11,672 nt of DNA from Oscillospiraceae bacterium (GTDB taxonomy: Bacteria > Bacillota > Clostridia > Oscillospirales > Ruminococcaceae), in assembly GCA_003531585.1 (NCBI GenBank), contig DQFX01000058.1, positions 1-11,672 on the forward strand. The letters are read 5' to 3'. The position numbers and the translations under genes are program-made. The notes below the pieces were generated by a model. The model searched no databases and was not told the origin of the DNA. It saw only the letters and a list, made by a program, of their open reading frames with translations. Positions 6,035 through 11,672 of this stretch are shown here, piece after piece; positions within the stretch are counted from its first letter, which is position 1; each line of letters starts with the position of its first letter.

Positions 6035-8212
6035 ATGAAGAAATTTTTAGCGGCGGTTTCTGCGCTGCTGCTCACGCTGTGCATGTTCACGGGCTGCGCG
6101 GCGGAGCAGTCCTCGCAGCAGAGCTCCGTCACATGCGCGGACGACCTTGTCGGCAAGAAAATAGGCGTCCAGATCGGAACCACCGGCATGACCTACGCCG
6201 AGGGCGTGGAGGGCGCGACCGTCGAGAAGTACAACAAGGGCGCCGACGCCATCGAAGCGCTCAAGCAGGGAAAGATCGACGCGGTACTTATCGACGCTTC
6301 CCCCGCGAAGTACTTTGTAAGCAAAAACTCCGACATAGTTGCGCTTGACGATCCGTTCGCAGTCGAGGAATACGCCTGCGCGGTGAAGAAGGGCAACGAC
6401 GAGCTGACCCAGCAGATCAACGACGCGCTCTCACAGCTCCGCGAAAACGGCACGCTGACCCTCATCGAGCAGAACTGGCTCGTTGACGACGAGTACGGCA
6501 AGCACCCCTACGAAAGCCCCGAGGGCGTCACATACGACGGCAAGCTTGTCATGGCTACTAACGCCGAGTTTGCTCCGTATGAGTTCAAGGAAGAGGGCAA
6601 GATCGTCGGTTTCGACGTCGACATGATGACCGCCGTGTGCGACATTCTCGGCAAGGAGCTTGTCATCGACGATATGGCGTTCGATTCCATCATCGCCGCA
6701 GTGGATTCCGGCAAGGCTGACGTAGGCGTAGCCGGTATGACCGTCACCGAGGACCGTCTGAAGAACGTCAACTTCACCGACAGCTACACCGAGGCGAGCC
6801 AGGTCATCATTGTAAAGGGCATGTCCACCGACCTCACCGGCAAGACCATCGGCGTTCAGATGGGTACCACCGGCATGACCTACGCCGAGGGCGTAGAGGG
6901 CGCGACAGTCGAGAAGTACAACAAGGGCGCCGACGCCATCGAAGCGCTCAAGCAGGGCAAGGTCGACGTAGTGCTCATCGACTCCTCCCCGGCGAAGTAC
7001 TTTGTAAGCAAGAACCCGGAGCTTTCCATCGCTCCGAAGCCGTTTGCAGTCGAGAAGTACGCCTGCGCGATAAAGAAGGGCAACGACGAGCTGACCCAGC
7101 AGATAAACGACGCGCTTTCACAGCTCCGCGAGAACGGCACGCTCAACCTCATCGAGCAGAACTGGCTGGTTGACGCCGAGTACGGCAAGCACCCCTACGA
7201 AAGCCCGGAGGGCATCACCTACAGCGGTAAGCTGGTAATGGCTACCAACGCTGAGTTCCCGCCCTACGAGCTGAAGGAAGAGGGCGAGATAGTCGGCTTC
7301 GACGTTGACATGATGAGAGCCGTATGCGATATCCTCGGCAAGGAGCTTGTCATTGACGATATGGCGTTCGATTCCATTATTGCGGCGGTGGATTCCGGCA
7401 AGGCTGACGTAGGCGTAGCCGGCATGACCGTCACCGAAGACCGCCTGAAGAACGTCAACTTCTCCGACAGCTACACCGAGGCGAGCCAGGTCATCATTTA
7501 CAAGAGCGGAAACGCTACCTCCCAGAATTTCGTTGAAAAGCTCAAGAGCACCTTCCTTGACAAGGATCGCTGGGTATACCTGGTGCAGGGTCTCGGAAAC
7601 ACTCTGCTCATCACCGTTCTGGCGGTTGTTATAGGCATCGTGCTCGGATTCGTGATCGCGATAATCCGCTCCACTAACCAGCTCACCGGCAGGCTCAAGA
7701 TACCGAATTTCATCTGCCGCATTTACCTGACGGTAGTCCGCGGTACGCCTATGGTCGTACAGCTTCTTATCATCTACTTTGTTGTGTTCAGCTCCGTGAA
7801 CATCAGCAAGATACTGGTTGCAGTTATCGCGTTCGGTCTGAACTCTGCGGCTTACGTTGCTGAGATCGTCCGCTCCGGTATCATGTCCGTTGACCGCGGT
7901 CAGTTCGAGGCGGGATCTTCGCTGGGCTTCGGCTACACGAGGACGATGATCTCCATTATCCTCCCGCAGGCGATCAGGAATATCCTCCCCGCTCTCGGCA
8001 ACGAGGCCATCGTGCTTCTGAAGGAGACCTCCGTTTCCGGCTACATAGCGCTGAACGACCTCACAAAGGGCGGCGATACTATCCGTTCGCAGACCTACGA
8101 GGCATTCCTGCCGCTGATCGCTGTGGCTCTCATTTACCTGCTGATGGTAGTGGGACTGTCCGCACTTGTTAACCGTCTGGAAAGGAGACTGTCGAATGAT
8201 AAGCGTAAGTAA
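6035..8212 (+). CDS. Amino-acid ABC importer: duplicated, permuted binding region fused to permease
   Basis: Length 725 residues from ATG 6035 (AAGGAG 11 nt upstream; an in-frame TTG at 6011 overlaps that site and is unlikely). Residues 1-21 are a lipoprotein signal, with lipobox FTGC and Cys21. Then come half-domains of the type-3 solute-binding family (SBP_bac_3): second half (about 36-149, GTTGMTYAEG, LIDASPAKYF), first half (169-261, TNAEFAPYEF, GMTVTEDRLKNVNF), second half (262-378), first half (398-490). Normal binding proteins run first half then second half, so only 169-378 is canonical. Residues about 515-720 are the permease of the His/Glu/Gln/Arg/opine class, with the EAA loop EAGSSLGFGYTRTMISIILP and LPALGNEAIVLLKETS. 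It would capture and import a polar amino acid with the ATPase encoded next; substrate unknown. Confidence 0.9.
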   Translation: MKKFLAAVSALLLTLCMFTGCAAEQSSQQSSVTCADDLVGKKIGVQIGTTGMTYAEGVEGATVEKYNKGADAIEALKQGKIDAVLIDASPAKYFVSKNSDIVALDDPFAVEEYACAVKKGNDELTQQINDALSQLRENGTLTLIEQNWLVDDEYGKHPYESPEGVTYDGKLVMATNAEFAPYEFKEEGKIVGFDVDMMTAVCDILGKELVIDDMAFDSIIAAVDSGKADVGVAGMTVTEDRLKNVNFTDSYTEASQVIIVKGMSTDLTGKTIGVQMGTTGMTYAEGVEGATVEKYNKGADAIEALKQGKVDVVLIDSSPAKYFVSKNPELSIAPKPFAVEKYACAIKKGNDELTQQINDALSQLRENGTLNLIEQNWLVDAEYGKHPYESPEGITYSGKLVMATNAEFPPYELKEEGEIVGFDVDMMRAVCDILGKELVIDDMAFDSIIAAVDSGKADVGVAGMTVTEDRLKNVNFSDSYTEASQVIIYKSGNATSQNFVEKLKSTFLDKDRWVYLVQGLGNTLLITVLAVVIGIVLGFVIAIIRSTNQLTGRLKIPNFICRIYLTVVRGTPMVVQLLIIYFVVFSSVNISKILVAVIAFGLNSAAYVAEIVRSGIMSVDRGQFEAGSSLGFGYTRTMISIILPQAIRNILPALGNEAIVLLKETSVSGYIALNDLTKGGDTIRSQTYEAFLPLIAVALIYLLMVVGLSALVNRLERRLSNDKRK
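6152..7498 (+). repeat. Direct intragenic duplication, 687-bp period
   Basis: Units 6152-6811 and 6839-7498 are in-frame copies. By manual count about 24 of 220 encoded residues differ (about 89% identity). Differences concentrate where the second half-domain approaches its end (first copy SDIVALDD, second copy PELSIAPK). A run of about 50 nt starting GTCGAGAAGTACAACAAG is identical in both. Many substitutions elsewhere are synonymous, so the duplication is not brand new, or gene conversion is keeping the copies alike. Confidence 0.95.
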
Positions 8213-8921
8213 TCTTAAAAAGAGCTTCGGCGACCTGGTCGTCCTTGACGGCATCACCGAGACCATCGAAAAGGGCGAGAAGGTAGTTGTTATCGGGCCG
8301 TCAGGCTCCGGTAAGAGTACGTTCCTGCGCTGCCTTAACCTCCTCGAGCAGCCCACAAGCGGCGTTATCGAGTTCGAGGGCAGGGACATCACCCACGCAA
8401 AGGGCAGGGAGCTGAACTCCGTCCGCATGAAGATGGGCATGGTGTTCCAGCATTTCAACCTGTTCCCGCACCTGACTATCCGCCGGAACATCACTATAGC
8501 TCCGGTGAAGAACAAGATAATGATCCAGGCTCAGGCGGACAAGCGCGCAGACGAGCTGCTCGCGATGGTAGGGCTTTCCGACAAGGCTGACGCGTACCCC
8601 GCGCAGCTCTCCGGCGGTCAGAAGCAGCGTATCGCGATAGCGCGCACGCTTGCGATGAACCCCGACGTTATCCTGTTCGACGAGCCTACATCCGCGCTTG
8701 ACCCGGAGATGGTCGGCGAGGTGCTGGAGCTGATGAAGAAGCTCGCAGAGGGCGGTATGACTATGATAGTAGTCACCCATGAGATGGGCTTCGCAAGGGA
8801 AGTAGCAAGCCGCGTGCTGTTCATGGCAGACGGCAAAATCCAGGAGCAGGGAACTCCCCAGGAGATCTTCACAGACCCGAAGAACCCGCGCCTGCGCGAC
8901 TTCCTCGCGAGAGTTCTGTAA
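8196..8921 (+). CDS. Polar amino-acid ABC transporter ATPase (GlnQ type)
   Basis: Length 241 residues, standard for the family. Walker A is GPSGSGKST (34-42), the Q-loop glutamine is Q85 in VFQHFNLFPH, the signature is LSGGQKQR (138-145), Walker B is VILFDEP (158-164), the D-loop is SALD and the switch histidine is H195 in VTHEM. All catalytic residues are intact. It should form the homodimeric motor on the cytoplasmic face of the permease encoded just upstream. ATG 8196 is chosen because AAAGGAG lies 8 nt upstream and the protein then begins as the family does; an in-frame ATG at 8166 has no such site. The gene overlaps the permease gene by 17 nt, indicating translational coupling. Confidence 0.97.
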   Translation: MISVSNLKKSFGDLVVLDGITETIEKGEKVVVIGPSGSGKSTFLRCLNLLEQPTSGVIEFEGRDITHAKGRELNSVRMKMGMVFQHFNLFPHLTIRRNITIAPVKNKIMIQAQADKRADELLAMVGLSDKADAYPAQLSGGQKQRIAIARTLAMNPDVILFDEPTSALDPEMVGEVLELMKKLAEGGMTMIVVTHEMGFAREVASRVLFMADGKIQEQGTPQEIFTDPKNPRLRDFLARVL

Positions 8922-8961
8922 TCTTCTGGAATCGGAAATTACAAAAAAACGCATAGCAACG

Positions 8962-8986
8962 GCCCCTGATTCAGTAAATCGGGGGC
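8962..8986 (+). terminator. Weak terminator after the ABC operon
   Basis: GCCCCTGATT (8962-8971) pairs with AATCGGGGGC (8977-8986) through ten base pairs, one of them G-U, around a 5-nt loop. The following TTGATTGCTTAT is only moderately T-rich. It is 40 nt past the ATPase stop. Confidence 0.6.
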
Positions 8987-9015
8987 TTGATTGCTTATAT
9001 CAGAAGTGGTATAAT
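8987..9015 (+). promoter_or_regulatory. Promoter of the YczE-like gene
   Basis: TTGATT (8987-8992), 17 bp, TATAAT (9010-9015), with an extended -10 TGG. The -35 begins at the base after the stem of the preceding terminator, so ABC-operon termination and initiation here are abutting. Confidence 0.7.
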
Positions 9016-9064
9016 AGATATGTTAAATAGTAATTGGATTTTCACAGCTAAAATAAATAATGCG

Positions 9065-9087
9065 CCTGCGGAAACGCAGGTTTTTTT
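9065..9087 (+). terminator. Terminator-like hairpin inside the YczE-like gene leader
   Basis: CCTGCG-GAAA-CGCAGG followed by seven T: a stable GNRA-looped stem with a strong U-tract, the best terminator in the window. It lies between the promoter at 8987-9015 and the ribosome binding site at 9101. It could be an attenuator, the end of a short RNA of about 65 nt, or a backup terminator for the ABC operon. No aptamer or antiterminator is recognised in 9022-9064. Confidence 0.75.
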
Positions 9088-9113
9088 GTGGAAAAGTTGA
9101 AAAAGGAGAACAA

Positions 9114-9512
9114 ATGGAAGAGAGAAAACCTCTTATCTCGGTAAAAGAGCTTGCGAAACGGTACGCGCTGTTCATAATCAGCCTGTTTATTTCGGCGCTG
9201 GGAGTTGCCATCACGAAAAAGGGCGAGCTTGGAGTGTCGCCGATATCCTCCGTCGCGGACGTGGTCATGAACTCGGGAGAAGCGTTCGTTAAGTCGGTTT
9301 CCGATACGGTTCACAAGGAGTTCGGCTCGGTGAAGGTCGTGTTTGATATATCCTGCGTTATTGTCGCGGTGGTGCTGTCGCTGATATTCTTCGATTTCCA
9401 CGTTATGGGAGCCCGTGAGGGTACGATAATTGCGGCGGTGCTCACCGGATTCGTCGTCAAGTTCTGGAACAAGCTCGTACGGAAGCCGCTCGAGAAGCTC
9501 CTCGTTAAGTGA
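9114..9512 (+). CDS. YczE/YyaS/YitT-type (DUF6198) membrane protein, internally shortened
   Basis: Length 132 residues. Residues 16-50 (RYALFIISLFISALGVAIT ... ELGVSPISSVADV) match the N-terminus of the YczE/YitT-like integral membrane family, and residues 51-120 (VMNSGEAFVKSVS ... FGSVKVVFDIS ... AREGTIIAAVLTGFVVKFWN) match its C-terminal third. Family members are usually about 200-220 residues with about five membrane segments; here only about three hydrophobic segments remain and the middle is missing without loss of frame. ATG 9114 has AAAAGGAG 5 nt upstream, so it is probably still translated. Function in the family is unknown (membrane transport is often suggested). It may be a decaying gene or a short functional derivative. 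Confidence 0.75.
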   Translation: MEERKPLISVKELAKRYALFIISLFISALGVAITKKGELGVSPISSVADVVMNSGEAFVKSVSDTVHKEFGSVKVVFDISCVIVAVVLSLIFFDFHVMGAREGTIIAAVLTGFVVKFWNKLVRKPLEKLLVK

Positions 9513-9559
9513 ATCTTTCCGCTGCGGCTGGGATTATCCCGAACCAGTGCGGCGTACTG

Positions 9560-9588
9560 AACAGCTCCTCTTCGAGGGGCTGTTTTTT
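9560..9588 (+). terminator. Terminator of the YczE-like gene
   Basis: AACAGCTCCTC (9560-9570) pairs with GAGGGGCTGTT (9574-9584), one G-U pair, 3-nt loop, followed by T through 9588. It lies 47 nt past the stop. Confidence 0.9.
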
Positions 9589-9747
9589 ATGCAGTAAGCT
9601 CCCGCGGAGTACTGCTGACATCTTCGGCTCGTACAGTCCCGCCTGCTCCGAACCATAGCTGCTCCGAACCGCACAGCCTCTGCCGCGCTGAATCTCCGGA
9701 CAGTGTAACTATCTCGGAATAAACCTGGATAAATTCCGAAACACAAT
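9589..9747. other. Intergenic space with no recognised gene
   Basis: The gene-free stretch between 9513 and 9814 holds two terminators and, between them, this segment. The only structure seen is a 12-bp direct repeat CTGCTCCGAACC at 9643-9654 and 9659-9670. Open frames here lack ribosome binding sites. Confidence 0.5.
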
Positions 9748-9778
9748 AAAAACACCCCCGGACTTACGTCCGGGGGTG
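9748..9778 (-). terminator. Terminator of the NPETG surface protein gene
   Basis: CACCCCCGGAC (9753-9763) and GTCCGGGGGTG (9768-9778) form a perfect 11-bp stem with a TTAC loop. On the minus strand it is followed by five T. It ends the gene whose stop is at 9815. Confidence 0.92.
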
Positions 9779-9814
9779 CGGTTAGTGTTTGTACTATCTG
9801 TCACTTATTGTTGA

Positions 9815-10690
9815 TTACTTTCTCTTGCGGGAAGCTACAACAGCAGCGCCAGCCAGAGCAACTACGCCGGCAGCAACAGCTACGCCAGCAACGCCAGTTT
9901 CAGGGTTGCCCTTGTTAGCGTCAGCAGCGTTGTCAGCAGGAGCCTCAGCGGTAGCAGCCTCAGCGGTAGCAGCCTCAGTGATAGCTACCTCAGCGGTATC
10001 AACTTCAGCAGTCTCAACCTCAGCGGTCTCTACCTCGAAGGTCTCAACCTCAGCTGTGTCGATGGAAACCTCAACGGTCTCCTCAGCAGGAGCGGTTGTC
10101 TCCTCGGGAGCCTTGGTCTCCTCGGGAGCAGCAGTGGTCTCAGCGGGAGCTGTAGTCTCAGCAGCAGCCTTTGTGATGTCCTCGCCCTTGGAGTTCAGAA
10201 GAGTGTAGCTTACAACGTCGAACTCATAAGCGTCTGCATAGTTGTGCAGGCAGATCTGTGCATAAGTATCAGTAGAAGCGAAGATAGGTGTATCCTGAGT
10301 ATAGGTCAGAACATACTCGCCTCTCTTAGCGCCGGGAACGAAGTAACCGTCAGCTGTGCCGGTGCCCTCAACTGCCCAGGAATACTGCTTCCAGCCAGTG
10401 GACTGGGAGTTGAAGATGAAAGCGCCGCCGATCCAGGAACCTTCAGCAATCGCACCCTCAACAGCTCTCTTATCGGTAGCCTTGATGGTAACTGTGAAGC
10501 CTACCAGGTCAGAGATGGAAGCGTAGTCAGTGAAAAGCGGAACATTGGGGTCATCAGACAGAATGCAAGCCAGCATACCAGACTTGTCTGCGTTTGTGCC
10601 ACCGAAGTAGGTTGTAGCGCCAGCGGTGACAACAGTTGCAGCAGCAACTACAGCAGCGGTAACTGCTGCAAATACATTTCTTAACTTCAT
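9815..10690 (-). CDS. NPETG sortase-anchored surface protein with CBM-like domain
   Basis: Length 291 residues from ATG 10690 (AGGAGG 9 nt upstream; the longer frame start at 10732 has no such site). Residues 1-25 are a signal peptide. Residues about 26-172 form one beta-rich domain (SWIGGAFIFNSQSTGWKQYSW, YVLTYTQDTPIFA, QICLHNYADAYEFDVVSYTLLNSKG), reminiscent of carbohydrate-binding-module jelly rolls from Ruminococcus cellulases; this is a low-certainty resemblance. Residues 175-260 are a Thr/Glu/Ala/Pro-rich, acidic stalk with repeated ETAEV units. The C-terminus is NPETG (262-266), a hydrophobic helix and SRKRK, a complete sorting signal for a sortase of the NPxTG preference. It would be displayed on the peptidoglycan, possibly binding polysaccharide. 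Confidence 0.85.
   Translation of the reverse strand: MKLRNVFAAVTAAVVAAATVVTAGATTYFGGTNADKSGMLACILSDDPNVPLFTDYASISDLVGFTVTIKATDKRAVEGAIAEGSWIGGAFIFNSQSTGWKQYSWAVEGTGTADGYFVPGAKRGEYVLTYTQDTPIFASTDTYAQICLHNYADAYEFDVVSYTLLNSKGEDITKAAAETTAPAETTAAPEETKAPEETTAPAEETVEVSIDTAEVETFEVETAEVETAEVDTAEVAITEAATAEAATAEAPADNAADANKGNPETGVAGVAVAAGVVALAGAAVVASRKRK
9941..10078 (-). repeat. Stalk-encoding repeat (ETAEV units, 15-nt period)
   Basis: Residues about 205-250 of the NPETG protein are built of near-repeats of E-T-A-E-V and A-T-A-E, encoded by imperfect 15-nt units. Such arrays can change copy number by slippage or unequal recombination. Antisense frames across the array are artefacts of the same periodicity. 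Confidence 0.75.
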
Positions 10691-10747
10691 AAGAAAAATC
10701 CTCCTAGATATTTTTGAGCGGATAGCAAACACTAAATCCTCTTTTAT

Positions 10748-10776
10748 ATTTTACAATAAACTTCAAAAAAAAGCAA
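10748..10776 (-). promoter_or_regulatory. Probable promoter of the NPETG gene
   Basis: On the minus strand TTGCTT (10776-10771), 17 bp, TAAAAT (10753-10748), in an AT-rich region about 58 nt upstream of the start codon. Both boxes deviate from consensus. Confidence 0.5.
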
Positions 10777-10843
10777 CTGTCATTTTAAACACAAATTACA
10801 GAAAAATTTAGTGAAAAGCAATAATATTTTTACCTTAATAATA

Positions 10844-10875
10844 AAATGCACCTTCGCATTCACGAAAGTGCATTT
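10844..10875 (-). terminator. Terminator of the NPNTG surface protein gene
   Basis: AAATGCAC (10844-10851) pairs with GTGCATTT (10868-10875), with an inner TTCG/CGAA pairing. On the minus strand TTTTATTATTAA follows. It lies 24 nt past the stop. Confidence 0.75.
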
Positions 10876-10898
10876 AGAATTACTTAATTGACTTAAAA

Positions 10899-11363
10899 TC
10901 AGCCGTCTCTCCGGCAGGAAAGAGCCACTCCGGCAAGACCCAGCGCAGCCGCGCCTACCGCCGCCATGCTGAACGGAACGCCTGTGTTCGGGTTTCCGGG
11001 AGCTGTGGTGGTTCCGTTTGCACCGTTCGCCGCGTTGGTGCCGTTGGTTCCGGTCGCGCCCGCTGTGCCTGTTGTACCATTAGTGCCGTTCGTGCCGTTG
11101 GTTGTTCCTGCGCCGGTGGCGCCGTTCGTGCCGCCTGCGGCTCCGTTTGTTCCTGCTTCGCCTGTTGTACCCGCCGCACCGTTCGCACCGTTTGCTGTTC
11201 CGGTCACGCCGTTTACGATATCCTCGCCTGCGTCCACTACGCCGTTTACGACGTCCTCGCCCGCGCGAACCACGCCGCCGACTACTCCGCCGTTAGCTGA
11301 AGCGCCGATGCTGAGCGCTCCCGCCGCCGCGAGGGCTGCTGCAAGACTTAAAAGCTTTCTCAT
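10899..11363 (-). CDS. Small NPNTG sortase-anchored protein with collagen-like Gly-X-X stalk
   Basis: Length 154 residues. Residues 1-23 form a signal peptide. Residues 25-53 carry two copies of a helical unit, GVVRAGEDVVN and GVVDAGEDIVN. Residues about 55-120 are low complexity, built of Gly-X-X triplets rich in Asn, Thr and Ala (GTN, GTT, GAN, GAT), with slips that break the phase. They lack the proline expected of a stable collagen helix. NPNTG (124-128), a hydrophobic segment (about 131-149) and RRDG complete a sorting signal like that of the neighbouring NPETG protein. The start is supported by AAAGGGA 7 nt upstream, weaker than at neighbouring genes. Only about 95 residues remain after both signals are removed, so it is probably a wall-linked spacer or adhesive peptide; function unknown. 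Confidence 0.8.
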   Translation of the reverse strand: MRKLLSLAAALAAAGALSIGASANGGVVGGVVRAGEDVVNGVVDAGEDIVNGVTGTANGANGAAGTTGEAGTNGAAGGTNGATGAGTTNGTNGTNGTTGTAGATGTNGTNAANGANGTTTAPGNPNTGVPFSMAAVGAAALGLAGVALSCRRDG

Positions 11364-11407
11364 ATCAGTATCCCTTTCTTTATCGTATATCTTCAGTATG
11401 CAGACCG

Positions 11408-11452
11408 GAAGCTGATGAAGCGCGAGGTGATCGAGAGCGTTTCCTCAGCTTC
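11408..11452. repeat. Long imperfect inverted repeat upstream of the NPNTG gene
   Basis: GAAGCTGATGAAGCGC (11408-11423) and GCGTTTCCTCAGCTTC (11437-11452) are inverted repeats at 14 of 16 positions with a 13-nt loop. It falls 45 nt upstream of the NPNTG start codon, so it could be in its leader. One mismatch becomes a G-U pair only if the plus strand is the RNA, so the orientation is open. Confidence 0.6.
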
Positions 11453-11559
11453 TGACTGCACAGAGTTATTATTTGCAGACTTGTCATCTTTATAAACGGG
11501 TATTTATTCCATTAAAGAGAGAGGGGAGAAAAAAATTTTCAAAAAATTTCTCAAACCTC

Positions 11560-11605
11560 TTGACATATCCTAAAAAATATGCTATAATCCTATCAAGTTG
11601 ATAGG
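11560..11605 (+). promoter_or_regulatory. Strong promoter with 17-bp palindromic operator
   Basis: TTGACA (11560-11565), 17 bp, TATAAT (11583-11588): perfect consensus. The perfect palindrome CCTATCAA-G-TTGATAGG occupies 11589-11605, directly after the -10 and over the start site, so binding there should block transcription. A smaller palindrome, TAATC-TAGT-GATTA, follows at 11606-11619. The controlled gene lies beyond the window; bases 11620-11672 hold no start codon with a ribosome binding site. An Rrf2/IscR-type regulator is one possibility, but that is inference from motif appearance. Confidence 0.85.
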
Positions 11606-11672
11606 TAATCTAGTGATTAGGAAAGATGCCTGTCGGAAATATATTGTGGTAACCTCTAAAAACCGGGACACG

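Noticed and set aside
7118..8515. 465-residue minus-strand frame over the permease and ATPase genes
   Set aside because: Antisense shadow; the plus strand carries intact permease EAA-loop and ABC motifs.
8301..8954. 217-residue minus-strand frame over the ATPase gene
   Set aside because: Antisense to Walker and signature motifs, with no start signals.
9789..10208. Ser/Val/Ala-repeat plus-strand frame
   Set aside because: Mirror image of the ETAEV stalk repeat; the minus strand has signal peptide, ribosome binding site and sorting signal.
10966..11415. Val/Pro/Ala-rich plus-strand frame opposite the NPNTG gene
   Set aside because: Produced by antisense reading of Gly-X-X codons; no ribosome binding site.
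11388..11492. Short plus-strand frame (YADRKLMKREVIESVSS...)
   Set aside because: About 30 residues with no start signal; its codons overlap the inverted repeat and it is likely chance.
11606..11672. Known riboswitch class in the final leader
   Set aside because: No conserved core of a class I know (T-box, SAM, ykkC, c-di-GMP, lysine) is visible, and the sequence is cut off by the window end.

Overview
The window looks like chromosome of a gut or rumen clostridium of the Ruminococcus/Oscillospiraceae type. This is inference from content: a secreted protein with a type I dockerin, two secreted proteins ending in NPxTG sortase signals, a DUF6017-type replication protein, AGGAGG ribosome binding sites, fairly GC-rich genes between AT-rich promoters, and several sigma-A promoters with exact 17-bp spacers. 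No rRNA, tRNA or CRISPR array is visible.

Layout. (1) 61-3411, minus strand: a 1056-residue dockerin protein with its terminator, promoter and a pair of 16-bp direct repeats just upstream of the -35. (2) 3506-4465, minus: a plasmid/phage-type replication initiator-like protein standing alone. (3) 4564-5561, plus: a ZIP metal transporter behind a strong promoter with a 16-bp inverted repeat at the start site. (4) 5572-5841: a second promoter with the same operator motif that leads into no gene, followed by a cluster of GC-rich hairpins. (5) 5971-8986, plus: a two-gene polar amino-acid ABC importer. The first protein fuses a lipoprotein signal, a duplicated but out-of-order substrate-binding region and the permease; the second is the ATPase. 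(6) 8987-9588, plus: a promoter, a terminator-like hairpin in the leader, and a YczE/YitT-type membrane protein that seems to have lost its middle. (7) 9748-11363, minus: two NPxTG-anchored surface proteins, each with its own terminator. (8) 11408-11672: an imperfect inverted repeat, then a strong plus-strand promoter with a perfect 17-bp palindrome at the start site, reading out of the window.

Working together. The binding protein, permease and ATPase form one importer and overlap by 17 nt. The dockerin protein and the NPxTG proteins belong to the cell-surface apparatus; the partner cohesin and the sortase are not in the window. The ZIP promoter and the orphan promoter at 5572 share a TAG-N5-GCTAACCG element, suggesting one regulator, probably metal-responsive.

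The most unusual items are the C-N-C-N order of the substrate-binding half-domains in the ABC fusion, the LytTR-box-like direct repeats before the dockerin gene, the orphan promoter with a shared operator, and the internally deleted YczE-type protein.
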